Source of the DNA: Synaphobranchus kaupii
Taxonomy: Eukaryota; Chordata; Actinopteri; Anguilliformes; Synaphobranchidae
Length of the DNA: 64,000 nucleotides
Reading direction: 5' to 3'
Assembly (NCBI GenBank): GCA_029718625.1
Contig: CM056377.1
Coordinates: forward strand, 105,288,585-105,352,584
Under the pieces are notes generated by a model. That model ran no database searches. It was not told the origin of the DNA and was given only the letters and a program-made list of their open reading frames with translations. The position numbers and the translations under genes are program-made. Positions 37,003 to 46,649 of the stretch are shown here, piece after piece (the stretch's first letter is position 1; the number at the start of each line of letters is the position of its first letter).

Positions 37003-37006
<4 letters not shown>

Positions 37007-37691
37007 ACTGTGTTGGTGGACATTGGCCAGCCATTAAGACAGTCAGTTACATCTTGATCTGTGAAACCCAACCCTAAAAGTGGCAAAGTAGTGATATATT
37101 CTACCATTTTATTCTACCAAATATAAAAAACATCACATCACACAGATTGAAACAATTTGGAGTAAAAAAAATGTTAATAAATAACCCTCCTTGAAAATGT
37201 ACAAGTCTGAGCTATTTTTATTTACAAGTCGGTGCCGACTCTTTGCAGTACCATTTTTCTTTTCATCGTGTGCTTCTTCCCGTAGGAGTCGATCTGTGTC
37301 ACTGTCAGTTCTGTGGTCGGAATACACGAATGAGATGAATATAACTGAATACATGTCTGCCCAAACTCACTTCAGATTGCTGCTGATTCTGAATCACCTC
37401 TGATTGGTTGCATTGGCTGTCAATCATTAGTGTGACATCACTAATGACGGTGGACAAAATGGTGGCTGACATCAGATCTTTATACATGAGATATACTGCA
37501 AACCAACAAGCCCAGGCAATAGGCAGAACTATGCAGATATAGTGTACATTTGGCATGCGTTTACACAAGTAAGAGAGCATCACAGAGAAGTTATACAGAT
37601 TGTCGAAAAGCTACTGTTGTCTAGTTTTTTAATGCTTCTTGATGGCTTATACAGTAGAGGAGATACTGTATGATAAAATTTTGGACATAAT

Positions 37692-39645
37692 GGGCCCTAT
37701 CTTGGCGATCTTGGCGCTTAGTCTAAGCGCATGGCGTAAAGTCCATTTTGGGCGTGTCCAAGTCCACTTTTGCTATTTTAACGGCGTGTTTTTTTGGCGC
37801 TAAGCACGGCGCAAGGTGCAACTGGGCTGAACCTAGTCGCTTCATTAATTATAGGTGTGTCTTGGGCGTGACATGCAATAAACCAATCAAAATGTCATAT
37901 CCCATTCCCTTTAAAAGCCTGCTTTTCCACCTTGGCGGATTGCTTGATGGCGAAACAGACATGCTCGTGCGTGTTTAGTGTGATCAAGGAATAGGCTAAA
38001 TGGAGTATGATCAATATTATTCGGACTAACCTTTAGCCTATGAGTTCCCGGTAATTCCAGACAGGGCTGTTATTTTACAAAATATATGCGGTTAAATTTC
38101 GTTAAAAGGACCTGCAACAGCTGAGAATAAGCTATCAATGGCTTCAGTCTCACCTTAGAAAACGCCAAATTAGCCTGCTTGTTCAGCGAATTTCATTTGA
38201 TTATGCAATGAAAGTGTCAAACATCAATTCCAAGAGGCTGTTCTCATGGAGTTCTCGAAGTTCAAGCTTCATCCAAAGTTCATTAGGCTACCTGCATAGT
38301 AGACTAATATTTATTAATAACATACATACCGTTATTTTGCCTTAATGATGACACTAAATAGCCATACAATAAAGCTGTCAGGTTCGCAACCCATATGTTC
38401 ACGCATATTTCCCCTTGTTTAATAATGTCCTGTTTATGGAAATGTGACCAATCCTTTAAAACAATCCACTTTCCCAGGAAGACCGTGAAACGTGCGACTT
38501 ACAGCAGGGGAAACAGAGAACATGCAGCACACGTGCAGAGAATGGCATTAAAATTAATTGTGAATTAATTGTGTAACGTGCTGCAAATTTGTTTTAGTTT
38601 CTAATTAGACGCTTAGTTCTCTTTAAAATCGTTTTGTTCAGTTATGGAATAACGGGTGAAATCAGCTGGGTTTTAAACGGTGAGAGTATGGAAACCTGGT
38701 CACTGTAATTTAAAAAATATGAAGGACGAAGAATAGCTAAGGTTACAATTTAGTTAACAAACTAACAACATTTATCGTTTTTTAACCATAGGCTATCGAA
38801 AAAAACCTTATGCACATCGAATCCGCTGTAGCCTAGGCTATTTGAAAAACAATAAATACAATATTCACTGGACAAGGTTTTGAACTTTTTTCAGTCACAA
38901 ACCATTCTATTTACTTACAGGCTGTATTCATAGATAAACAGAGCTGTATTGTAATGACATCTGAAGCACATTTTCAGAACTTAAATGTCCGTCTATTGCC
39001 GTGCGCGAGTTTTCCATTGAATGACAATTCACGCATTAGGTGTAAATGACAATTTGCGCATTAGGCTTGATATAGGTGTCATCAGCTGCTTTTTAATGGA
39101 TAGCCATTGTCCCGTACCATCGCACATCGCCTGGATGTTGATGGAGTGGGCTGAAAGCAATTTAATGTGCATGGCATTCCCCTTCACTGAGGGAAAGGTA
39201 GGCTATGGACCCTTTTATTATTATGTATTTTTTGATATAGGCTACACAATAATACTATTTCACATTGTAATCTTGATATTTTAATCATGCTTGTGCGCGC
39301 CCCTGTGTGTAACAGACAGGAGGGTACGCGCATTGTGCACACACCTATGTAGACGCACTTATATGCGCCGTTAAAATAACATGTATACAATTGCGACATG
39401 ACTTTAGACCAGGTTAGTGGTGGTTCTAGCGTAAGCCCTTTCTGCTGGCTCAAGATAGCAATACGCCAAAAAGAATCCTGGCCACTCCTCATCTTAAGAC
39501 CAACACGCCCAAACGGTGCAAAAGTACATGCTAGTTAAACGGCGTGAGCGTTAGGCGTTATAATGAACCTACCGCCGGGTGTAAGATAGCAAAGACACTT
39601 GCGTTTGGGTTAGCGCCGCTTTGCGCCGGGTGTAAGATAGGGCCC
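37692..39645. mobile_element. Harbinger-like non-autonomous element (1.95 kb) nested in the THAP element
   Basis: Ends gggccctatcttggcg and cgccgggtgtaagatagggccc form inverted repeats of about 14-16 bp. Sub-terminal DNA on both sides is rich in ggcgct/gcgcc words (ttggcgcttagtctaagcgc on the left, tagcgccgctttgcgccggg on the right). The phrase cgccgggtgtaagatag is repeated inside the right end. Fish elements with GGGCCCTATCTT ends are usually placed with TWA-target (PIF/Harbinger-type) elements. That placement is from memory, and the 3-bp TSD is not clear here. The about 1.8-kb interior has no recognised transposase. The insertion point is exact: the flanks join into the text of copy 1 (gacataat / gtctcaattacg). 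Confidence 0.75.
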
Positions 39646-40214
39646 TACGTCTCAATTACGACTTACCCATGATGTAGTTGATTGATGGAAACCATTTTCA
39701 GATAATTCCATGCTGTCCATTCTTTTGGACACATTGCTAATGCTAGCGCAACTCTAAGGTATCGAGTAGCATCCACTACCAAACGCACTTAAACACTCCA
39801 CAGTGCACCCAAAGCAAATAAAATACGACGACAGTCTATCGGGGTTATTTTCAGTGATTATACCATCATTTTTCAAGTCAAACTATCGTAGAATCCTTTA
39901 CTTTGTGCTCACCTAAATTCTCAGTGGAAGTACGGCGGCGGAGCTAGCTGTAGATTAGCCAGGGTATCTGCCTGTAGGCTATCTGCTGTACTCCACAGTT
40001 GCTGACACAATCCGTTTTGCCGTAAAGTTACATATTTGGTAGACAACAAGTCAGCTAAACACAAACATGCTACAGAATAACACAGCATATACAAGCAAGC
40101 ACACTGGCTACCAATTTGCAGGAAAAGTTTGACCACTTCCATGACTTCCCAATCGTGGCAACTAGCTAGCTAAATTGAATAGATAGATCACGCATGCAAT
40201 CATTTATTAGTTAC

Positions 40215-40507
40215 CTGCTCGTCAGTTGTTTTCGGTGCATGAAGAAAAACAGGTGATGGCACAGCAGTCTCCTTCAGTAGAGGGTGTCCCGACCGTCCTT
40301 TTTTGATTTTCACATAGTCATCCTCCGTGAAATGGTCACTACACACTTTTAACTTTTTTAGATTCTCAATTGGTGACATCCATGCGAGCAGCAAGAAGCC
40401 ACAGCTGTTTTCTTTGTTGATCTTCCACTGAAAATCGGTGAAAACATTGTGGTGCCCATTCTTTTGGAATGATTTGAACAACCTTGAAATACACAATGAA
40501 ATACCAT
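40215..40507 (-). pseudogene. THAP-domain exon (transposase N-terminus), two frameshifts
   Basis: On the minus strand, ATG at 40507 opens MVFHCVFQGCSNHSKRMG, giving the first two zinc ligands (CxxxxC). A second frame gives FHRFSVEDQQRKQLWLLA, with the invariant THAP Phe and Trp. A third gives LKVCSDHFTEDDYVKIKKG (ligands C and H), then LLKETAVPSPVF, the C-terminal AVPxxF box. All C2CH hallmarks are therefore present in order but spread over three frames, so at least two indels. After EQ comes a good splice donor (gagcag/gtaact at 40215/40214), suggesting a first exon that once spliced to a catalytic exon not present here. Host THAP genes and P/Kolobok transposases share this fold. Its position between transposon arms favours a transposase. 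Confidence 0.82.
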
Positions 40508-40856
40508 CTTACCTGAACGTTAGCTAACAATACTACGAGTCTGATTCTTTCACACGCGCAATATTGTTTTTGGATGGCAGAGCTATAGGCTACTTTACGT
40601 TACCTACTAAACTAACGCCGTACTTCCACTGAGAATTTAGATGAGCACAAAGTAAAGGATTCAACAATAGTTTGACTTGAAAAATGATGGTATAATCACT
40701 GAAAATAACGCAGATAGACTGTCGTCGTATTTTATTTGCTTTGCGTGCACTGTGGAGTGTTTAAGTGCGTTTGGTAGTGGATGATTCTCGATACCTTAGA
40801 GTTGCGCTAGCATTAGCAATGTGTGTATGTCCAAAAGAAGGGACAGCATGGAATTA

Positions 40857-42545
40857 TTACCTGACGCGGTGTCTCAGTTCCGAGTGAATCGGTTCCTCAA
40901 AATGAGGACTTTTCAGAGGTTTATGGGCCTAATCTCAGCCGCCTCAGCAGTTGTATCTCTCGGACTCCTGACAGCCAGGCAACTTCAACGCTGGTTGTAT
41001 GGCAAGTCGCTGCACCCTAGCTGGGACCGTCATACCCGAATCAGGGTAATGGGTCACATTTTGCCGGTCCTCATCCTGGCGAATGGCGTCTCCACCCCAA
41101 GGTGGTGGAGGAGATATGGCGCCGCTTTGGTCTTGCTCAAGCAGACCTGTTCGCCTCTCAAGAGTCTACTCATTGCCCCCAGTGGTTCTCCCTGAATGAG
41201 TATTCGAGTTCCCTGGGGATAGACACATTAGCGCACGAATGGCCGGAAGGCCTGTTATACACACTTCCTCCCGAGTCGCTAATCAATGCGACTCTGCACA
41301 GGCTCAGCACCACCAGATAGCTAATGGAACCCTGGTTCCCCACGTGCCTCTGCCTTGTTTACGATCCACCCTAGAAAATTCCAGTGCAGGAGGGTCTGTT
41401 AGCACAACAGAGCAGCACTGTTTGGCGCCCTCAACCAAACATGATGAGTCTATGGCTATGGCCACTGAGGAGCCCGACCCGTCAATAATGGAGTACGTCT
41501 CCCCCGTCCAGCAGGCATTACTCAACTCCAGAGCCCCCTCGACAAGGAGGGCTTATATGTGGGGTATATGTGGCAGCTGTTCAGCACATGGTGCTAGGAG
41601 AAGGCTCGGACCCCATACACTGTCCGATCCCTGTACCATTGGACTTTTTACAGTCCTTACTTGATAACGGGGAAGCAGCCAGCACACTGAAAACCTATAC
41701 GGCTGCTATATTCAGCAGGCATGTCTGGGTACATAACAAGCCTGCAGGGAGCCATTACCTCGTCAGCCGATTCCTGAAAGGAGCTTGGAGGCTGAGACCT
41801 GCGAGGTCACTGGTAGCTCCCTCCTGGGACCTCCCCTTGGTACTGAGAGTTTTGCCGTAAAGTTACATATTTGGTAGACAACAAGTCACGGTTCAGCCCT
41901 TTGAGCCTCTCGAGACAATCAGCCTGAAGTGGCTTTCTTTTAGGACGGCATTTCTGATAGCGATGGCATCAGCAAGACGCGTTCGTGAACTCTGCGCTCT
42001 CTCTCCATCAGCGCAGAGTGTCTAAGGTGGAGACTGGCCGACTCAGGAGTCACGTTGCGGCCTAATCCATCATTCCTGACCAAAATCATTTCGGCATCAT
42101 TTCACATCAACCAGCCGATCGAGTTTGTGGCGCTTCGCCCCCCGCCAGGCGAAGACCAGCGGGACGCACACCTGATATGTCCATTGCATGCGCTGTGATG
42201 CTACGTCAAAGCTACCGCTTCCTTCAGACATACTGGGCAACTCTTTGTCTGCTACGGAAAGACTAAATGGGCAGCGCTCTTGGCTCAAAGCCTCTCCCGG
42301 TGGGTAGTGAAGGCAATAGCCACAGCCTATGAGGCTAGCGCTAAACCCTCGCCTACTAATATCCAGGGCCGATCCACCAGCTGCCTCATGGGCAGCCCTG
42401 GAAGGCTTACCTCTTAAAGAAATTTATGAAGCGGCGACATGGACGCCCCTGTGCACATTTACGAGGTTTCATCATGTCAATGTGGCACCAGGCTCAACGG
42501 TCAGTGCAACCGTCTTACCTGCAGCCTTGGCATCCACGTAAGGAT
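40857..42545 (+). pseudogene. DIRS-type retrotransposon remnant: RT end, RNase H part, tyrosine recombinase
   Basis: Plus-strand frames follow fish DIRS polyprotein order. FQRFMGLISAASAVVSLGLL (from about 40909) is the RT/RNase H junction region. A deletion follows. The YGAALVLLKQTCSPLKS frame and the correct overlapping frame VVEEIWRRFGLAQADLFASQ then give the rest of RNase H, with QWFSL (about 41100-41200). The recombinase starts around LLNSRAPSTRRAYMWGICG (41520), shifts frame, continues LDFLQSLLDNGEAASTLKTY (41640), and ends with SWAALEGLPLKEIYEAATWT plus FTRFHHVNV (42400-42480). A 40-bp foreign block (41849-41888) splits it. Several stops and shifts follow. The residue where relatives I recall read FTRFYRVNV is His here, so the likely catalytic Tyr is lost. 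The 5' gag and most of RT are absent. Confidence 0.88.
41849..41888. repeat. 40-bp copy of THAP-element DNA inside the DIRS recombinase
   Basis: Identical over 40 bases and in the same orientation to 40014-40053, in the centre of the THAP element. It starts gttttgccgtaaagttacat and ends gtagacaacaagtca. DIRS coding text stops at ccttggtactgagag just before it and resumes ttcagccctttgagcctctc just after it, so the block is an insertion within the recombinase frame. Confidence 0.93.
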
Positions 42546-42587
42546 GATAGTCCCTCCTGACACTTTGGGTATAACTCATCCATATTG

Positions 42588-42845
42588 ACGACCATAATCG
42601 TCAGAGGAACGAAATAGAATGACTGTAACCATGTTCTACGAGTTCCGGATGACTATTAGGGATCATGGACGTCTTCAGAAAATTGTTCCAAGGATGTCCG
42701 CAGCGACGCTCCCCATTTATGGGAGGAATTACGTCACTACGCGGGGGTCGTGTACCATGAAAGTCTCGATGTATCTGGCCACAGAAGGCCATCCAAATTG
42801 ACGACCCTAATGGTCATCCGGAACTCATAGAACATGGTTACAGTC
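42588..42845. repeat. DIRS-like terminal repeat region (inverted and direct repeats)
   Basis: Downstream of the recombinase, 42621-42660 and 42806-42845 are inverted repeats of 40 bp with two mismatches (gactgtaaccatgttctacg...). A shorter direct repeat, attgacgacc[a/c]taat[c/g]gtca, occurs at about 42586 and 42798. DIRS elements end in inverted terminal repeats plus an internal complementary region, and this arrangement fits that. The CG-rich 145-bp core between the arms has no frame of note. Confidence 0.7.
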
Positions 42846-43264
42846 GTAACCTTTCGTCATTTGGTATTTGAATGTGGCACAAAATAGTTTCCATACATAG
42901 CTAGCCCTGATTGGTTGGTTTTTAGAAGACCGGGTTGAGATTTTTTGACAGCCCAAAACAGAGCCCAGGACACTCACAGAAACCAGATTTTTTGCCAGAA
43001 CACTTGATTATTGATAGCTGCTGGAATATAATGAGTACATTTTATAGAAAAAATTGCACCTTTAACAGTTTCTGAGAAGACTGAGCAGTCTTTACAGAAA
43101 GAGGACATAGATGGTATCTGACATGAGAAGCCATGTTTAAATAGCAGCAATATGGCATTACATTCTGAATGCAGAGACAATACAATAATTATACCCTCTC
43201 TGGGCCATCCTTAAAGTCAGTAACTTAGCCAGATCTCGCACTTAGTCATACACTTGTGTAATGG

Positions 43265-43530
43265 TTACACAGGGACATTTTGGGACTTTCTGATCATGAG
43301 ACTGGGCCCCCTGCGGAGTCATTCACAATTAACACTCCTGATCAACTGAGGCACAATGCAGTACTGTTTACTTCTTCATGTGACTCTGAGATGAACACAG
43401 ACTGCTTTATCGATCAGGTGACAGTTTGGGCAGGAACACCCCCCCCCCCCTCTTTTGAGAAGGTGAGAGGAGACCCAAATTTAACACACGCACGCACACA
43501 CCCTGAGATGACTGTAAATGGCTGATCTGT
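43265..43530 (+). mobile_element. Hero-like LINE 3' tail fragment (related to 60690-60865)
   Basis: Shares acacagggacat, atcatgRgactgggccc, agtca-ttcacaattaacac, cacagactgctt-atcgaYcag, tttgggcaggaacacccccc and tcttttgaRaagg with the sequence right after the Hero-like endonuclease at 60680. At this locus no ORF precedes it, so it is probably a 5'-truncated copy of the same LINE tail. The C run in cccccccccc (43440-43450) is expanded here. Confidence 0.7.
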
Positions 43531-43540
43531 GTTTCATTGA

Positions 43541-43858
43541 ATGTTCCATGGAAATGAGCCAATCTATTGTATGGGTGCCCTAAAGCCATCTACCAATTGG
43601 GATAAAAACCCATGGAACTTTACCAACTTTGCTCTGATGGGAAAGACACAGTTTACCCATACCAGACGCACCACTGAAACCCTGACGGACTTCTGCTTTT
43701 CCCAACCCGCATCTTGCCTGATCACCGAGACAGAGTTAGCCTGCCACCGTCCACAGAATAACCCAGGCTGGTTTATTCTCAACAGCTGTTTTGAGGACAC
43801 GTTTCTTCAAACTGTTCCTCTACTGTCTCCCTTGCGGCTGGGACCTTGGACCAGCTGA
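43541..43858 (+). CDS. Unrecognised 105-residue open frame next to an LTR-like repeat
   Basis: An open frame of 105 codons from ATG at 43541. It has four cysteines in the C-terminal half (ASCLITETELACHRPQNN, LNSCF) and Asn-x-Ser/Thr sites near its N-terminal half (e.g. NFT). There is no signal peptide, transmembrane helix or family I recognise. It sits between a LINE tail and an LTR-like repeat, so it could be a piece of a retroelement gene or simply a chance frame. No ribosomal or splice context is visible. Confidence 0.2.
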   Translation: MFHGNEPIYCMGALKPSTNWDKNPWNFTNFALMGKTQFTHTRRTTETLTDFCFSQPASCLITETELACHRPQNNPGWFILNSCFEDTFLQTVPLLSPLRLGPWTS

Positions 43859-44246
43859 CGAGCTGACATCACTTACGGAATCGGGACTGGCCTCCCTTTG
43901 TTACCGTTAAGTATTGAAATGCATTTTATTTAGCACTGACATCAATTGATTGGCTAGCATAAAACCTGTAATACCCAGTTGAGGTTATTTTACTGCTGGT
44001 TCCTACTGTTGTTTGTATTTTGTTTTGCTATGCGCGTTTCAGTCGGGAATAGCCAATTTCCCTGACCTTATAGTTTTACACTGTTAAAACTTTATATGTA
44101 TGAGACTGATAAAACGAGCTAACCACAAAATATAGTTTAGCGTGTCATTAACCCATAACACAAACTAACCTTTGTTAATGGTAGGACTGTTAGCTTCTAT
44201 ATTTAGCCGTCACATAATTATCATTTCCTCTGATTAAGATTAAGTC

Positions 44247-44438
44247 ATAGAATGTTATATCAATTATTGTTTCTATTATTCACATATTCATAGTTGTAGC
44301 CAATAAAACATATGTAATTTTTCCAACCCATTTTCGTGTCTACGTTCTTTCACTAAGTTGGGCTCTACTGACATATATAATTCTAATTGAGTGTTGAACA
44401 TAATTAATTCTGAATAAAAGTGACCAAACCTCACTACA
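44247..44438 (+). mobile_element. LTR-like repeat end, also present twice at 60.87-61.42 kb
   Basis: Contains tagttgtagccaataaaaca, ctacgtt-tttcactaagttg, ggctctactgac, attctaattgagtgttgaac, and ctgaataaaa, and ends ccaaacctcactaca. The same text occurs at 61227-61418 (same strand) and inverted at 60873-61023. Two AATAAA signals and a terminal CA suggest the 3' part of an LTR. The 5' boundary is not clear; homologous DNA may extend upstream towards about 43900. No primer-binding site was found. Confidence 0.55.
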
Positions 44439-44854
44439 CTTGTGAATGGCTGTGTTATATCTCATCAGCAAGAGCACGGTTTCTCTTCAGAAAATATATT
44501 TTCAGCTTCTTAACTTAAATCTTTTCTGTTCTTTGGCTTAGTGAATCCTGCAATTGATAATATATTTGCATCAAATCCAGAAAAGTCCAGAGAAGCAATG
44601 AAGCAATGCACAGTTCACTCTGTCACTTCATATTGATTGCATTTACTTGAGTGTGGATATCAGGAATAATCAACAGAATGGGATTTATTTGACCTCAGTT
44701 TCAAGGTCGGAATCCAAGGAGTCATATGTAGGTGCTCTGTGGCTGCCTATTGCCATTTGAAAGGAAATGATTGACTAAACGTTGGATTCTAAGCTTTCCA
44801 TTCTGCAAATACAGAATAAATCCAGAATAAAAGACACAGACATGAATGTTTATG

Positions 44855-44974
44855 GACTGGCGGCCTGTCCAGGGTATATTCCTGCCTCTCGCCCAATGCA
44901 TGCTGGGATAGGCTCCAGCACCCCCCCGTGACCCTGTCCAGGAATAAGCGGGTTTGATAATGGATGGATGGATA
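44855..44974 (+). mobile_element. Strongly 5'-truncated SINE (family B), plus orientation
   Basis: gactggcggcctgtccaggg through ggctccagcacccccccgtg to taatggatggatggatag is the last about 120 bp of the SINE defined at 33669-34040, here in the forward direction with its GGAT tail. No convincing TSD was found. Confidence 0.9.
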
Positions 44975-45351
44975 GTTAAGAAACCTGCCTGCAGTTACTG
45001 TAAACACAGTGTTCATGAAATGTAATATGGTAAAAATCTGGCAAATACAACAAATTGCTACTTACAATACAAACCTTTGCTTCTTCTAACTTTTGGTCTT
45101 TGCTGTGTGCTTCAATTTATTGTCCTACATGTGAAATTTCAACCCAGTTTTAGATTATTTTCAGCTGACTCGATAAAGTTTTATTCTAGGAAGGCTTTCT
45201 CCCAAATCCTTTATACTCTTTTCAGTTCCTAATGAGATTCATAGCCTTAACATGACACTGCAATCTTGTCTTACCTGATTTTTCAGCAAGACCTTACTAA
45301 TACAGGCCAGCTTTATGCACTGACTGGGATATTGTTGATTTATGAACTCTG

Positions 45352-45487
45352 ATATCACTCTGCTGCCAGATATGGATGAATCACTTGAAGGGTTGTTTTC
45401 CCCTGACTTATTTTTCAATAAGAAAATGGAGAAACAACCCTTAAAGTGATCCATCCATATCTACTGAATTTCTGGCAGCAGAGTGAT
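45352..45487. repeat. Foldback repeat, about 136 bp
   Basis: atcactctgctgccagatat, then atcacttgaagggttgtttc on the left, pairs with gaaacaacccttaaagtgat and tctggcagcagagtgat on the right, with a small loop near 45420. This would form a long imperfect hairpin. The family is unknown. A related phrase, catcagagtgatggtttcag, occurs at about 8365. Confidence 0.8.
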
Positions 45488-45759
45488 GGTTTGACGCTCA
45501 TTTGATACCTCAGACCCTTGATGACTTACTGCCATTTAGCCAACCATGGGTTCCATACTATTCTCGTGTAATTTACATCTTAATCTAGTCGCACCCCCCA
45601 ATTCCCATAGAGATCCATTCAAATGCAGAGAGGTTGTAGTATCGCTTGTTACAGTACCTGGAAATAAGATATCAAGAGTCTTCCAAACTTCCAAATTATT
45701 AATCTAATAATTGGACATTTACACCTGTTTTGTGCACTAGACATCAATTTTAATCAATA

Positions 45760-45985
45760 TATTTGATAGTAAAGGTAGGGGTATACTTACTTTTTCCTCA
45801 TGAGGAATTTGCATTTCAATTGCTTAAGTGATTCCAAAGTCTACGTTTTTAGCATCAATTGTTGAATTAGTTTATCTTAATCAATCAACATGGTTGATAA
45901 TAAATAAAATAAACTTGTGTCCAGATGTGTCAAAAAAACTGTCTACCGTTTGAGGGTGTATTTACTTTTTCACATGATTGTATAA
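45760..45985 (+). mobile_element. Tc1-like terminal region fragment
   Basis: Two phrases typical of Tc1 ends occur: aggtaggggtatacttactt and gagggtgtatttactttttc followed by acatgattgtata. Around them is AT-rich DNA with aataaaataaacttgtgtcc. The transposase is absent. I infer a decayed 3' end of a fish Tc1-like element. Confidence 0.55.
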
Positions 45986-46004
45986 TATATTGAGAGGCAG
46001 ACAT

Positions 46005-46450
46005 ATCTGGAAAGGTAATGACTGGATTGTTATGAAATTTACTATGCATGTTCATAAGAGGAAGAAACCTATAGTTTTTTCTGACCCCATGACCTTTTCT
46101 TTAGCACCACCATCAGGCTAAATTTTCAATTTGTGATCAACATATCTAGAAAAGTAATGACTGGATTGCCATGATATTTGCTGTGCAGATTCATGCTCCC
46201 AGAGGTGAAACTTATTGATTCTGGTGACCCCCCATGACCTTTCCTCTAGCACCACCATCAGGTCAAATCTTCAGTTGACCTCACCTCCTGACCTGTTAGT
46301 TGTGCAGACACAACTACATTTGCTGTGCACATTCATGCTCCAAGAAGAAGAAACTTATTGATTTTGGTGACCCCATGACCTCTAGCGCCACCATCAGGCT
46401 AAATATATCTTTAAAAGGAATGCCTGGATTGGCATGAAATTTGCTGTCCA
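46005..46450. repeat. Minisatellite-like array, about 3 diverged units of about 135 bp
   Basis: Phrases recur in the same order: catatctRgaaaRgtaatga, ctggattgYcatgatatttgctgtgca, ttcatgctcc, gaaacttattgattYtggtg, accccatgacctt, and agcaccaccatcaggctaaat. They are seen near 46013-46125, 46138-46270 and 46320-46405, and a fourth partial unit (atgcctggattggcatgaaa) follows at 46420-46450. The units differ by small indels. This is a tandem array inside unique DNA and not a coding repeat. Confidence 0.85.
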
Positions 46451-46649
46451 ACAGTGTTAAGGTATAGGTCAAGTATCACACTGATGTACATCAAAGAACA
46501 ATGGTATACAGAGACAGAGTGTAAATAAGGCAAGTGAATGAATAAGAATGTTAATAGACAAAATCATTAACATTATGCGACCAGACAGGCAATCGCGTTG
46601 TGACAGGTGCAGTTCCTACATTACCGTTACAACAAACACAACTCATTTA

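Larger units (their letters stand above)
37678..40856. mobile_element. THAP-encoding foldback transposon (Kolobok-like), copy 2, interrupted
   Basis: The left arm begins attttggacataat (37678-37691), is interrupted by the Harbinger-like element 37692-39645, and resumes at about 39649 with gtctcaattacgacttaccc. It then follows copy 1 (7703-8338) closely to about 39950. The right arm, about 40617-40856, is its inverted complement, ending ggacagcatggaatta where DIRS sequence begins. Unlike copy 1, the centre (39950-40616) holds unique DNA with a broken THAP exon on the minus strand. The outermost about 20 bp on the left and about 90 bp on the right are missing, so no TSD can be read. This copy is the better guess at the ancestral, coding form, and copy 1 at its deletion derivative. 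Confidence 0.8.

Noticed and set aside
40507..40525. aacgttcag/gtaagatgg as a splice donor before the THAP start codon
   Set aside because: It is a perfect donor match, but using it would remove the start codon and first zinc ligands. Likely coincidental, or an alternative leader I cannot support.
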